Source of the DNA: Rhineura floridana
Taxonomy: Eukaryota; Chordata; Lepidosauria; Squamata; Rhineuridae
Assembly (NCBI RefSeq): GCF_030035675.1
Contig: NC_084482.1
Coordinates: 218,015,943-218,079,942, forward strand
Reading direction: 5' to 3'
DNA length: 64,000 nucleotides
Part shown: positions 32,315-44,700 of the stretch, one piece after another
Layout: every line of letters begins with the position of its first letter
Numbering within the stretch: position 1 is the first letter of the stretch
Program-made: the position numbers and the translations under genes
The notes under the pieces: model-generated
Database searches by the model: none
The model's input: the letters and a program-made list of their open reading frames with translations, nothing else
Told to the model about the DNA's origin: nothing

Positions 32315-33388
32315 GTAAGGAATCAAATATCGGGAAATTTTAATCTTTGATTCACCTCAGTGAACCAGAGTTTGGAAAACCTGCAACAGCAAAGATTCCT
32401 GGGAAACAGCCTCTCTGTGACCCCTGAGCAGAGCTTGGAAAAGTTACTTTTTTGAACTACAACTCCCATCAGCCCCAGCCAGCATGGCCACTGGATTGGA
32501 CTGATGGGAGCTGTAGTTCAATAAAGTTACTTTTCCAAACTCTACCCCGAGAACATATCTTGAAAGCCTGAGGGTATAGACTTCCTGACTCCTATGGAAA
32601 TTTGGAGAATGTTGCCCAGTAAGAATCAGGTGCTCCCTTCAAACAAAGAAATAGTTTGCATAAAGATTATGATAATCTTAACCTTTAGGAATCATCAGGG
32701 ATTTACAGCAGGGAGATCACACCTATTATCTGGGAATTTATCAGGAAACGGGTTGGTCCACATCTTCCTTGTCACATTTACATTGGGGTCAGTTTCATTA
32801 GAAAAAGATATAACACATGAGGGGTTGGAAGGGGTCAGCAGTTCCTCCTTCTGGAGGGCTCAACAGCTGCCTTTCTTATCAATGCTCTCTAGCATCTTCA
32901 GGACAATTTTAGAGTTTCAGAGCTAAGGATTTTGGTTAGATCTTTCAAATCTAGCACTGGTTACAAAGGGTGGAGCTTTGGCTCATTGGGCTAGATACGA
33001 AAGTCTCTCTCTCAGTCTCCAGGAGAGGTATACACAACTTCTGGATTTCTTTCTTTCCTTTTCTTTCTGCGTGGGTGAGTTTGATGTGAAAGTGTGCATA
33101 AGTTTAGTCTCTTTGCTTTAGTCTATCTAGTGTTCTTGAATGAACGAATAATAGTTAGAAAGCTGCTCAGTTGTAATTGTACACTGCAATATTTTACCTT
33201 CTTTCTTCTCTTAATAAAACCACTCTTTATTTTACTTTCTGTGTGTGAGAGATTGGCTTAAGGGTAAATTTGTAAATGCTCTGGGGGTGACGTGTGGGTA
33301 ACTCCAGCAAAAGATCCTGCTGCACTTTCTAGGGGAACTTGCATTTCTAGTGAGCTATGCTGATGAGGAAGTTCAAGGTCCATCCGTG
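32315..33388 (+). mobile_element. Possible solo LTR fossil
   Basis: A block of about 1.07 kb starting TGTAAGGAATC, with AATAAAACCACTC near its 3' part, in the style of an R/U5 boundary. It contains a hAT MITE insertion. No internal region and no sure target duplication, so the call is tentative. Confidence 0.35.
32429..32544. mobile_element. hAT-type MITE
   Basis: Ends CAGAGCTTGGAAAAGTTAC and the slightly diverged inverse CCAAACTCTA. Flanks CCCCTGAG and CCCCGAGA are an imperfect 8-bp duplication. Same family as 2295-2411 and 55276-55385. Confidence 0.8.
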
Positions 33389-33903
33389 ACAGAACTTCAA
33401 CGATTTATTGAAGCAAGCCTCTTTCAATGAGCTGTGATACAGCTGCTGGTGTTTGCTGGCAAGAAAATACTAAAATGAAACTAATGAGTCCCTTCCTCCC
33501 CCTTCCTTTGTTCTTATCTTACGTGATCCTAGCTGGCTGGAAGCCTCATGAACAGCCATGCTCGAGACTCTGCTTGAAGCTTGGTCTTTCCTGATGTTAT
33601 CCTGTAGCTCTTGAGGTTCTTGAGACCTCTTGAGGCTAATCTTGTTGTTACTTTGAGGCTTAATCTCCCCAATCTAGGTGTCCTTTATTTATACCCAAAA
33701 GACCCCCTGGGAGGGGGCACCTTATACCTATGAGATCTTTATCTTCCCAGCACCCCATGTAAGAAAGCCTGTGCTGTGAGCTCTTCAGACTCCAATGCTG
33801 TGCAATGACAGTGTGCAAAGCAATAAGCACCCCAATAAAGCAGGGGTATGAGACATGAATTATGAGACAGGGGGAATGGGGCATGCCATACTATCCCCTC
33901 ACA
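33389..33903 (-). mobile_element. Possible solo LTR fossil
   Basis: It reads TG...CA on the minus strand, with a TATAAATA-like box and AATAAA near the 3' end. It abuts the preceding LTR-like block; boundaries between the two are uncertain. Confidence 0.4.
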
Positions 33904-34221
33904 ACTAGATTTCTTCTGGAGATATTTGGCATTACACCTGGCCTCCCCACTTGGCCTGCAAGTCTGTTTGGGGCAAGCAACATCCACCTGCCCTACACTG
34001 TGTCATACAGGTTATCAGGTAATACCAGGGCTTCAGATGAAGAATCGGGAGCTTAAAGTGAACTCCTGATTGTTCTTTTGCTAGAACAAAGCATGAACCC
34101 ACTACCCACCAGCTGATGTGCAGTGGGAACGCAACTTTCTCCAGGATGGGGAATCAGTTTCCAATGAGACTGTTTGAATGGAAACCACTTCCGTTTTCAT
34201 TCTTTGAACCTCTGAAAACCA

Positions 34222-34560
34222 GAGGTTCATAGAGCAGCATGGGCCTGTTGGCAAAAGAGTTCAGCTCTGAAGTCCTGGCAATCAATTCCATAGTGATGTG
34301 AGAGACTGACAGGTGGGTGGCTGTGCCCACGTCTCAAATTTGGTCCACCAGGGGTGAGGAGATAAGGGTCTGGCCCACAGCTGGCCAGAAAGGGTTCCCC
34401 CATCCCTGGAGGAACTGTGTCTGAACATTCTGAGTTCATGGAACTTCCATCTACTGAGTCAGAACATGGAACCACCAAGATCAATATTGTCTACCCTGAT
34501 AAACAAAAGTTGCCAGAGATCTGAAACTGAGAAGGATTTTCCCCAGTCTTAGTCCCTTTG
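34222..34560 (+). repeat. Dispersed repeat with tRNA-like head (copy 3, longest)
   Basis: The most complete copy. AGAGCAGCATGGGCCTGTTG and GGCAATCAATTCCATAG form a possible tRNA-like head, then the body shared with 11166-11475 and 17385-17630 ends in GAAGGATTTTCCCCAG. It runs directly into a CR1 piece. Confidence 0.55.
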
Positions 34561-35780
34561 TCTAACCCTCCTATAGAGTCATCTAAGTTGGTGGCCATCA
34601 CTACCTATAGTTTAACTCAGAGCTTGGAAGATTACTTTTTAAAAGTAATAAATTACAGTTACAGTTACATGGCCCAAAAAAGTAGTAATTACCGTTACAA
34701 TTACAATTGCTCTGAAAATAACTGATTACTTTACTTTTCCTCCAAAGTAATCACCACAATTACATTTCAGTTACTTTTTAAAAAAAACTCCTACAAGGTA
34801 CTGGCCTTGGTTGCTGCACATCTAAGTAGCCTAAAACAACATTAAAAATAAACAAACACATACATAGGTAGTAGAATAATTATTTTTATTCATAAGATAG
34901 CAATGGCGGTCTCTCCGCTGGTAAGGGTGGTGGGGAGGGAGGCAGAGGCCACTGCTCAAATCTTTGCACGTCAAACCAAGTGCAACCCTCCCCCACTCAG
35001 CCAGCCAGCATAATCTCTCTCACTAAACCACTTCCCTGGACCCTGCCCTGCCACCAACTAAGGGACACTCACTCAAGCAAACATTTTCCCTGAGATGCAA
35101 AAAAGTTAAAATACTGCAAATGCAACACAGTAGCCAGAGAGGGTGGGGGGCACTTTGTGTGCCAAATGCGAACACAGTATTCACACACACAAACACTTTG
35201 TCATCTTTCACCTCCACAGTTCTTCATCTCCATTCTGCTGCTGCCTCCTTCTCCTCCTTCATCCATGTTCTTGACTTCTGGATCCTTTCCCCCTCCACTC
35301 CATTCTTCACCACCACTGTCCTTTTTAAAAATAATTGTTTTCTCCACTCCATCCCATCTCACTCTCCGCCTCCTCCCTCATCGCCTCCTCCCCATGCACA
35401 GAGCATGAGGAAAGAGCGACACTGCACAGAAGCCCAGTTTGATGCACATGTTTTTCATCCACAAATCAGAGGAGCAGAAGACACACCCCCAAGTAATGCC
35501 CAAAAGTAATTCTGGAAATGTTACAATTACTCCACAAAGGTACTAAAATTACTCCTAGTTCTATTACAATCAAAATGTAAAGGAATTACCACTCGTTACT
35601 CAAAAATGTAATGAATTACAAGTAATTCGTTACTTGTAACTAGTTACTTCCAAGCTCTGGTTTAACTATGCATTGTGTGACAACGTACTTTCTTTTGTCT
35701 GTCCTGAAATCTTTCAACATTCAGCTTCCTTGGATGTCCCCAAGTTCTAGTATTAAAATGAGAAACTCAGAGAACTGAAA
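34561..35780 (-). mobile_element. CR1 LINE 3' end split by a 1-kb hAT element
   Basis: Short CR1 pieces at 34561-34617 (GTTGGTGGCCATCACTACC) and 35660-35780 (CTTTCTTTTGTCTGTCCTGA, CTTTCAACATTCAGCTTCC) on either side of the insertion. Confidence 0.75.
34618..35659. mobile_element. 1042-bp non-autonomous hAT element
   Basis: Ends CAGAGCTTGGAAGATTACTT and AGTTACTTCCAAGCTCTG, with long AT-rich subterminal arms full of GTAAT/ATTAC repeats. A perfect 8-bp duplication GTTTAACT lies at 34610-34617 and 35660-35667. The inner 0.6 kb has no transposase. The tips match those of the short MITEs at 2295 and 55276. Confidence 0.9.
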
Positions 35781-36195
35781 ATGACACATCTATCCATCCT
35801 TAGCTTCCACACACAAGGTCAACATCTTCATTGAGCTCTCTGCTTTGACCCCAAAGGCTAGTTCTTGGTCAGTTACCACCAATTCAGATCCCATGAGCTT
35901 ATATGATGCCTGTATATGAGCCACTGGACCAGAAAGGCACTGCGGGAGGCACTTTTTTTGGGGGGATCAAGGGAATGAAATCATGAAGGCCATGTTTCTG
36001 GCTCAAAAGGACCTAATGCTATGGGAGGTTATTCTGTGGACTCTTATCTGTCAGCCTCAGGCTTGGGGATCTCTTGATCTCCAGTAGCAGACTCAGAGTC
36101 CGGAAAGTGTAGAATCCAACACACTAGTGACCTTGTACACAATTTTACTTCCTCTCTGCATGTTCAATGTAATGTGGAAATAGGGCCACAGCTGA

Positions 36196-36605
36196 CAGGG
36201 CCTGCTCCAGGAATGCGGGGGCCCTTAGGCGTTAGCCTGCCCCGGGCCCCTCTGCTTCCCTTCCGCGATCCCGCGGATCGCGAGACAAGCTTCTGAACCG
36301 CCCGCTATCCCCCGTCACCCCCAGTGCTTCACCTACCTTTCTCTGCTGTTCGCGCAGGGTTGCCATCAATAAAGATGGCGGCCAAGGTTTCCGTACGGGA
36401 CTGAAGCCTTTGCCACCATCTTGGTTGATGGCATGCAGTGCGCGCATGCAGTGCAGGGGATGGAGTGTGGCTCAGAAGCTCATCTTGCGATTCGCAGGAT
36501 TGTGGAAGGGGAGCAGAGGGCCCCTCAGGGGCCCCCCAGGGGCTCCTAGAGCTGCGGGGCCCTCAGGCCAGTGCCCAACCTGGCCGCCCTTTGGAACCGG
36601 CCCTG
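36196..36605. mobile_element. GC-rich non-autonomous DNA element
   Basis: 410 bp with inverted ends CAGGGCC(T/G)G(C/T)TCC. The flanks ACAGCTGA (36188-36195) and ATAGCTGA (36606-36613) match at seven of eight bases, as for hAT. It is rich in CpG and contains an AAGATGGCGGC / GCCACCATCTT inverted pair. Confidence 0.75.
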
Positions 36606-37702
36606 ATAGCTGACTCCAGGTTTTTGTGGAGCTCTTGAGTGAACATAAAAGTATAAAAAGAGCTTGCAGAATCATGCCAGTCAGGACAAGGACAGCATAA
36701 TCTGGTGGACCCCTCCTCTGTCAGCAGGCCCTGCTAGGACTACTTGGATGTGGCGGGAGCTCCAAAGAGCCCCGGGTGGCTGAATCTAGCTACTTTTCAT
36801 TTCCCACAAGGGAACTAAAGGAACCTTTGCCAACCTGGGGCCCACCAGATGCTTAGAACTGCAACCCAGTCAAAATATCTGGAGCACATCAGGTTGGTAA
36901 AGGATGGTCTCGGGTGACGCTATGTCAGGGGCTTCATGAACAATTAAAGAGTAGCTAGATCCTGCTGGCTCAGACTGCTGGGCCAGGGGAAAAGTGAAAG
37001 GAAACCCAGAGCCAGCATCAGCAGTGATCCTTGCCAGGGAAGCTGCTTGGGGATGCTAGGTGTTTATGCCAGCCCTGGACAGGACCACTCTGATGACTGG
37101 GAAGGTCTAACATGGAAAGGTGTTATTCAACTGAGTTTAACAGTAGACCCTTCGAAATTAATGGACCTAACAATGTCATGTTTATTAATTTCAATGAGTC
37201 TGAGCAAAACTTCTTTGAATACCACCCATGATTTACTGCTCTTTCTCTTGGGGAATGCATTTTGAGGGGTCACCTAGATTTGGACCCGATCGCTCTCATG
37301 ATAAGACAGTAAAATAAATTCATTTCCTTCTCTGCTATTTCTCCTGTGAAGTGTCCAGTTGTCCTTTTAATGGGAATAAAAGGGGCACCTTTACCGGTAG
37401 CCCAGTGCTCACCCTGGCAGAATCATTAGCTACCAAGTGAGGGGAGGAGGAAAGAGAGACTTCTTGTCCCCAATGGGGGCTGTTGCCCAATGAGACCAGT
37501 AGTGGAGAAGGCAGGGGAAGCAAGAGTAAATGGAGCCACAGTGATTGACAGGCAGAGTCACCTCCTGACTGGCTGAATGTAAGAAGGCAGATGGGTGTGG
37601 ATTGGCTGAGAGGGGAGGCTGAGGTTGGCAGGGCAGTGTCCAGTTCACTGCCTGCCCCCTCTTCTCACTCATTTGCTTCCTTGTAATACTGGAAACCAAA
37701 AG
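36606..37702. other. No gene recognised
   Basis: A small foldback MITE at about 36826-36905 (CCTTTGCCAACCTGG and inverse). The rest shows nothing nameable. Confidence 0.45.
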
Positions 37703-38008
37703 GGCCATTCAGTGAAACTCAATGTTGGGAGATTCTGGACAGACAAAAGGAAGGATTTCTTCATGGTCAAATTGTGGAACTCACTGCCACATGATGTGGT
37801 GATGGCCACCAGCCTAGATGGTTTGAGAAGAGAATCCCAAGGTCAGAGGCAGGAGATCCCTGAATGCCAGTGACTGGGGAACAACACCAAGAGAAGGCTA
37901 TTGCCCTCGTGCCCTGCTTCTGAACTTGCACAGAGGTGTCAGACTGGCCACTCTGGAGAACAGGATGCTGGTCTAGATGGGCCATTGGACCGATGCAGAT
38001 GCATCTTA
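37703..38008 (+). mobile_element. CR1 LINE 3' end
   Basis: It encodes KLNVGRFWTDKRKDFF and the end of the CR1 ORF, then the 3' UTR with GAACAGGATGCTGGTCTAGA. It ends next to the V2R-C upstream block. Confidence 0.8.
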
Positions 38009-38046
38009 GGTGCTTGTCGGCAAACTCCCTCCCTCCTTGATCCATG

Positions 38047-38250
38047 ACACACTTTGGAGCCGCATCTGTGATTTCTCACAAACATGTTTTTCTCCAGCCC
38101 TGCACCTGTCCCTTCAGCCATGCAGAGACTCCAAGATGTTAAAAAGGTGAACCTTCTTCTCCTTATAATTAACAAAATCACTGTGATTTATTTTTTCCAA
38201 AGCTCAAGGGTATTTCTGGAGATCACCTTTAGGCATATGACCTAAACCTC
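38047..38250 (+). promoter_or_regulatory. Conserved V2R upstream block of V2R-C
   Basis: It matches the reverse strand of 10311-10521 upstream of V2R-A over most of its length and lies about 250-450 bp before the start codon. Being kept in two oppositely oriented paralogs suggests a functional promoter or 5' untranslated exon. Confidence 0.5.
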
Positions 38251-38503
38251 ATGTGACAGGTATCAACAAGGTATTTCTTGCACTGCACCTGAAAAGGTTG
38301 GTGCACAGAGATTGCTTGGACCAAGATTTAGGGTGGGGGTGAATATACTTGCTTAAGTTTAATGAGTTTCCTGTTTGGCTGTAAGGTATAGCTGGATACC
38401 ACCTGTATTTGCAAAGCCACTCCAGTTTTGGTCTTGCAACTGTTTTTGACTCCTTCTGTTTGGCTGGCACAAGAGAGTTTTGGAACTAGAAGGAAGAGAC
38501 AGA

Positions 38504-38727
38504 ATGATATACCTGCTGCTTCTACTTCTGCTTCTGCAGCTATTGCCCCGTGGAGTCTGTGGGATCCTGAAGGCAAAATGCCCCCTGAATCTGATCAAGG
38601 ATGAAAATGATGCACAGAATTATTATCGGTCCGGAGACTTCCTCATTAGTGCCATCATGTCTCCAAAAGTTATTATTCAGCAACTTCCATACATCTTTTC
38701 CAAGCCTCCCTTAACAAGGCTTCAGGG
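38504..38727 (+). CDS. V2R-C exon 1 (signal peptide)
   Basis: The exon opens with [20 protein letters not shown], a clear signal peptide, then [19 protein letters not shown]. It ends in phase 2 at a GTAAGT donor. The ATG is in the same position relative to the hydrophobic core as in V2R-A. Confidence 0.9.
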
Positions 38728-41700
38728 GTAAGTATGGATGTTATGCTTCCTCACCTGTACTTCCATTCACTAATAGGCAAAAAACCTTGTGGTTTACGAA
38801 CCTACCTATAACCAACAGATATTTCTATCAAACTTTAAAAAGCAGGGAAATTGAGCAGCTATAGTGAATGCACCAGGGGAGCAGGAGACCTGACCTCCTC
38901 TCTGAGATATTGTACTGCCCTATAAATTTGTCAAAATGCAAACACCATTTGGGTTGGTCTTTCACAGTCCAATCCACTTCCTATGTTTTCACAGTCCAAT
39001 CCACTTCCTGTGTAGCTTGGAAGAATTTGGTAACATGTGCTACAGATCCTATTTCAGAGGAGCCTGTGGAAGGGATCAACACAAATAATGTCCCGGGTCT
39101 GGCATTGCACTTGCATTGAAACTGAGGAGATACTGATTCCCTCAGGGAGAAAAATTAAAGACAAGGCAATTCTCCTTTTGCACATCTCTCCTTCATAGAT
39201 GGATGCAATGACAGTTTGAGAGAACTTTTTTTTTTCAACAGGAACTATGCAAGTATTTTCTTCCAGGTTCAAAATTATGTAGGCAATCACAAGCTTAGGC
39301 AAGTGCAATGCATCTGGGGACTCAATTTAACTCCAGGGACTTCCCCCCCCCCTCTGGTACCTAACAAAACTTCACTACATCCCTAAGATGACCTCATTGG
39401 TGCTGTGTCCGTCAGGTGATTTCACTCAAGAAAAGAGACTCAAAAGACATCCTTGTAGCCTCCTGATGGTTTGTTAAACTGAAGGGCTGGACTGCCCACA
39501 ACTAGTCAGGCTCGAAGGGATGCATGTGGATTTATTCTTCTTCCTGTGTTTCTGCACAGGGGAATCTCTGTGTCAGTGTATTTTTGAAGCAGCAAAGACC
39601 AGCAAAGGTACTTCAGCTTTTGCAGAAATTTCCCAATGTCTCACAAACCTTTCAGGGAAAGATATAATGTGCACTTCTGGTCTCTAGCAATGGAGTGTAC
39701 ATCTCGAGGCAGCCGCCCTGGGCTCCTGCTGGGAAGAAGGGCGGGATATAAATCAAATAATAAATAAATAAAATGGATTTTGACCTTGCAACAAGGATAT
39801 GTCCTCCCCATCATCCGTACAAACATATGAACCATTATTTGGGGATGAGCTCTTGTGAGATTTATATCGTGTGGAAAGGCTCCAAGATTTATAGAAGAAT
39901 GGATGTACGTAACGTTTTGTTTTCCCTGAATGGTGAATAGCAGTGTGACACTACTTTTTTTTTCTTTTGAGTTTTTCAGGCAGGAAGGAGTGGCAAATCC
40001 TGTCCTTCATGTTCACCATCCAGGAGATCAACCGGGATCCCAGGCTCTTACCCAACATCACCCTGGGGTACAGCCTCTATGAAAATGATTCTGATGCAAG
40101 GACGACTTCTGATGCCATGCTAGACCTGCTTGCAGGTGGGAGAAGCAATATTCCAAACTTTAACTGTGGAAAACAGAATAAGCTGCTGGCTGTTCTTGAA
40201 GGAGCTGATTCTGTGATTGCAAAAGAGATTTCGACCATGTCCGACATCTACAAAATCCCACAAGTACGAATGAGGGTGGCTGCAGGGAAGTTCAGCTGCA
40301 AAAAAATCCCACTTTCATTATTGGGGAGTCAATAAAGGGACATGGGTAGCGATTTATGTCTGTTGAGTCCTGCATTCACCTAATGCAGAGCTGATTCCAT
40401 TTTGCTGCAGGCTGGATCCTGCCAAATATAATCTTATTCATCTTGCTGTCCCCTGTAGGCAGAATTTTACATATTTTGACATGTTTACCGGGTGATTTGA
40501 AGGGTTTCCCGCCTTTACACTCTGTGTGCTTTGAAATTCTCTTTTCACAGTAATTAAAGTTGCTAACGACCCATCAAGATGCCCAGCAGGGTTGGGGGGA
40601 GGGGAGGGAGTGAATGAATCTTACATAGATAGGCTGCAACCCTAAATGGGTCTGTCTACTCAGAGGTAAGACCCACTGAACCCAATGGGTCTCACTTCCC
40701 AGTATGGCACTAGGATTGCAGCCTCCTGGCTACGTTCAGGAGATGAGTATTGGCTCTAATGGAGAGGAGTCTGGTCAATCTGTCAAACAATAGGATTTAC
40801 TTCTGAGTAGATCTGCAAAGGTTTATGCTATCAGACTAGGGAACACGTCAGGAATCAGTTGTTGCAGGGTGGCTGGCTAGCAGGGTGGTCTCAAAAGCAT
40901 AGGGTGGGTGGGGGGAATAGAATATAAGGGGAAGGGTCATAGCTCAGTGGTAGAACATCGGTTTTGCATGCAGAAGGTCCCTGATTCAATCCCTGGCATC
41001 TTCAGGTAGGGCTGGAAGAGAGAAGTCAGTGTATCTATTTATTTAATAAAATCAATATACCACATGTATCTCTGAACACTAAAGTCAGGATCATTCAGAT
41101 CATGGTATTCCTGATCTCTATGTACGGACGTGAAAGTTGGACAGTGAATAAAGCAGATAAGAGAAAAATCAACTCATTTGAAATGTGGTGTTGGAGGAGA
41201 GCTTTGTAGATACCATGGACTGCAAAAAAGACCAATAATTGGGTGTTAGAACAAATTAAACCAGAACTATCACTAGAAGCTAAAATGATGAAAGGTTATC
41301 ATACTTTGGACACATAATGAGAAGACATGATTCACTAGAAAAGACAATAATGCTGGGAAAAACAGCAGGGAGTAGAAAAAGAGGAAGGCCAAACAAGAGA
41401 TGGATTCATTCCATAAAGGAAGCCACAGACCTGTACTTACAAGATCTGAACGGGGTGGTTCATGACAGATGCTCTTGGAGGTCACTGATTCATAGGGTCG
41501 CCATAAGTCAAAATTGACTTGAAAGCACATAACAACAAAAATATACCGCATGATTGTAAAGGCCTCTAAGCGATTTACAAAAAAATAAAATTATCAACAA
41601 AATGGTGAAAAACAAGTAATTACAAACATATTTAAAACAATTAAAACACTAGCCACTTGTTAAAAAGATTAAAACAGATCAGCATCTATTAGTAATGCTA

Positions 41701-44700
41701 ATGGACTGCCTTCAAGTCGTTTCTGACTTATGGTGACCCTATGAATAGGGATTTTATGGTAAGCAGTATTCAGAGGGGGTTTACCATTGCCTTCCTCTGA
41801 GGCTGAGAGGCAGTGACTGGCCCAAAGTCACCCAGTGAGCTTTGTGGCTGTGTGGGGATTCGAACCCTGGTCTCTGGAAAGCCTGGCCTAAAAAGAAATG
41901 TTTCAAGAAGGTGTGAAAAGGAGCATAGCAAAGGGTTTAAAACTTAATTAAATAGTCTGGGCCAGATTCAGGTGGGGTGAGCCTCAGATCATATTAGGGG
42001 GTGTATACAGCCCTAGAAAATACTTTTCCCCATCAAGAAACTAAAAAAAAAATCATTTAATAATTCTTTGTTTGTAGATATATTTATAAGAACTCCCAGA
42101 CACTGCTAGACTTTCAGCTAGTAATGAATAAAGTTAAAAACAAATTTAAAGTGTCATTAAAAAAAAACTATTATAAAAGATCTAGAGAACAAGTTTTATT
42201 GGTTTCTGACAGCTACAAAAAATATTATGGCTTTAAGCGGACATGAATTCAAAGGCACTTCTGAGTAGACATTCATAGACTTGCACTTTCAATAGTGCAA
42301 AAAGTTTGCTCCTTGCCCTTGCCTGAGCATCAGGCACATGGAGGCTTCCTCCACCCCATAAAGCTCCTGAGGGGATGAGGTGAATCTGCCTCTACAACCA
42401 CAACTTTATTACATAAAGAACGGTCATTGGAAAAAGCCCCAAGTAAATTGTGCAAGTGGTAGCATGTGACATCCCTAGCCCAACCTTTCCAATGCATTTT
42501 CCATCACTTTCCTTTCTGCAAAAGTCCCATCTTTTGGACTAGTGGGTTTGTTGTGCAACAGCTCCAAATCACCTTTAATAGTAAACCTGAATTTGCTGAT
42601 ATGCGATTGAATCCCACCTGAAAATGGTGGCAGCTTGGAAATGCCTGTTGTAAGATATATCTGTACCCTGAAATCCTGAAAACAAAACAAAAGTATTCTC
42701 TTCCTTTCCTCACTAGATCAGTTATGGCTTTACTGCTCAGGGTCTTGATGATAACATCCAGTTCCCTTTTGTCTACCGGACAGTCCCCAAAGAAGAAACT
42801 CAGTACCCAGGGATTGTCAAACTGCTCCTACATTTTAGATGGACATGGATTGGTCTTACTGCTCCAGACAATGACAATGGAGAAAGGTTTGTGAATGCCT
42901 TGACACCTCTACTGATCAACAATGGAATTTGCATTGCCTTATCAAAAAGACTACCAGAAAAGAATCTGTACCAAAGGCTCAACTCTATTAAACCAAATGT
43001 CATATGGAGACAAGTCAATGTATTTATTTACTATGAGCATATTCAGGGGGGATGGGGTCCAATCATCATGCTACAAACAGCACTTGAGGAAAACATTGGG
43101 GCAAAAGTCTGGATCTCAACAGTTTTTCAGGACATCAACTTGAACCTGTGGTTTGATCCTAATCTCTTCCAGTACATTCATGGTTCTCTGGCCTTTGTAA
43201 TGAAGTCCCAAATAAGAACAAAACATGACTACTATAGTCCATTCTCACCTGATCTTGACCAGTTCTGGAAGAAAGCATTTCATTGTTTATATTCAAAGCA
43301 CTTGTTATCCATGAGAGGTTGGACAAGATGCACAGAGAAGGAGAATCTGGAGAAGCTGCCCCAAGAGGAGCTGGAGAGAGCCCTGTCTCAAGATAGCTAC
43401 AGCACTTACTTCAGTGTCCAGGCTGTGGCTCAGGCCTTAAGCACTGCATATTCAACCAGAACAAAGCAGATGTGGATGGTGGGTAGACAAGGTGGGCTGG
43501 AACGTCAAAGGCTGCAGCCATGGCAGGTATTTCCTTTCCCTGTTTGCAAACTGTACTCCATTGTCCCAACTTTGGAATCATCATTATCTTGTAGCCAAAC
43601 TCAAATACTGTAGTGTGGAAAAGTGTTAAACTGAGGCAAATCCAATTTGTGAGGTTCAAGGTGGAGGCCAACTCTCCCCCCCCCTACACACTATGCTTAT
43701 GTCAGAAGAATCTTCTGCTTTCCACTGATGCCCTGGGACTTCATCTTTTTAGCTAAAGTTGGGATCTTTTCATCTCCCACTCTGCCTTTGCTGGGCCTTC
43801 TTTCCAAGCAGAGAGTCTATTCAGCTCAGCCCCTTGTCCTTCTCATTTGCTAATGTTAACTGTGTATAGAAGTGTGGGGACCTTCTCCGCAGGGGCCCTG
43901 AGACTTTGGAATAATCTTCCACTCTAGGATGCACACCTTAACATCTTAAGAAGCTGAGAGCAATGCTGTCAGGAGTCTAGACCAAGAGGCTAGACTCCTA
44001 GCAGGGGCACCCAAAGTGGAATGGTCAGAGCTGAGACACCAGACTAAGATGCATCCAGACTCAGAGGAAGGCAATGATAAACCACCTCTGAATACCTCTT
44101 ACCACAAAAACCCTATGAACAGAGTATCCAAAATGCAACACAAGATAGTGCTGGAAGACAGGGAATTTCATGACAGAGGTTTATTCTCTAAAGGACATTT
44201 TATATGAATGGTGCTATATAAAATGTTTAATCAATAAAAGATGTGCACTGGTCCCAGTTCAGAGGAGATTAAAGCTCAATGTGAACAGGGCTGAGAAATC
44301 AGGCTTGGGTTCATGTTTTCTTAATGCTGGGGTTTTCCATCATTCCAGCTTCACCCTTTCTTAAGAGAAATCCAGTTTTTGAATGCTTCATTGGGTGGCC
44401 TGCATTTGGATGAGAATGGGGACCTGCCAGGCAACTATGATATTGAGAACTGGGTCATGTTTTCCAATGAGTCCCGTGTTCGAGTGAAAGTTGGGAGCAT
44501 AGAGAGAGGAAAGTCTGCTGACATTAAACTCACCATTAACCCGGAAGCCATTGTGTGGCCCAAGCAGTTTAGCAAGGTAGGAGACACTTGATTCCAAGTG
44601 GCATCTGTTAAGCTCTAATACTTTGTTGAATAATTCACACAGAGCTTCAACTACAATCCTTTCAAACCTTACCGTGGACTAAGTCCTACTGAATATAGTG

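Noticed and set aside
40931-41005. A tRNA-Ala gene
   Set aside because: The head is tRNA-like but degenerate and runs into a SINE body; two more copies with the same body exist.
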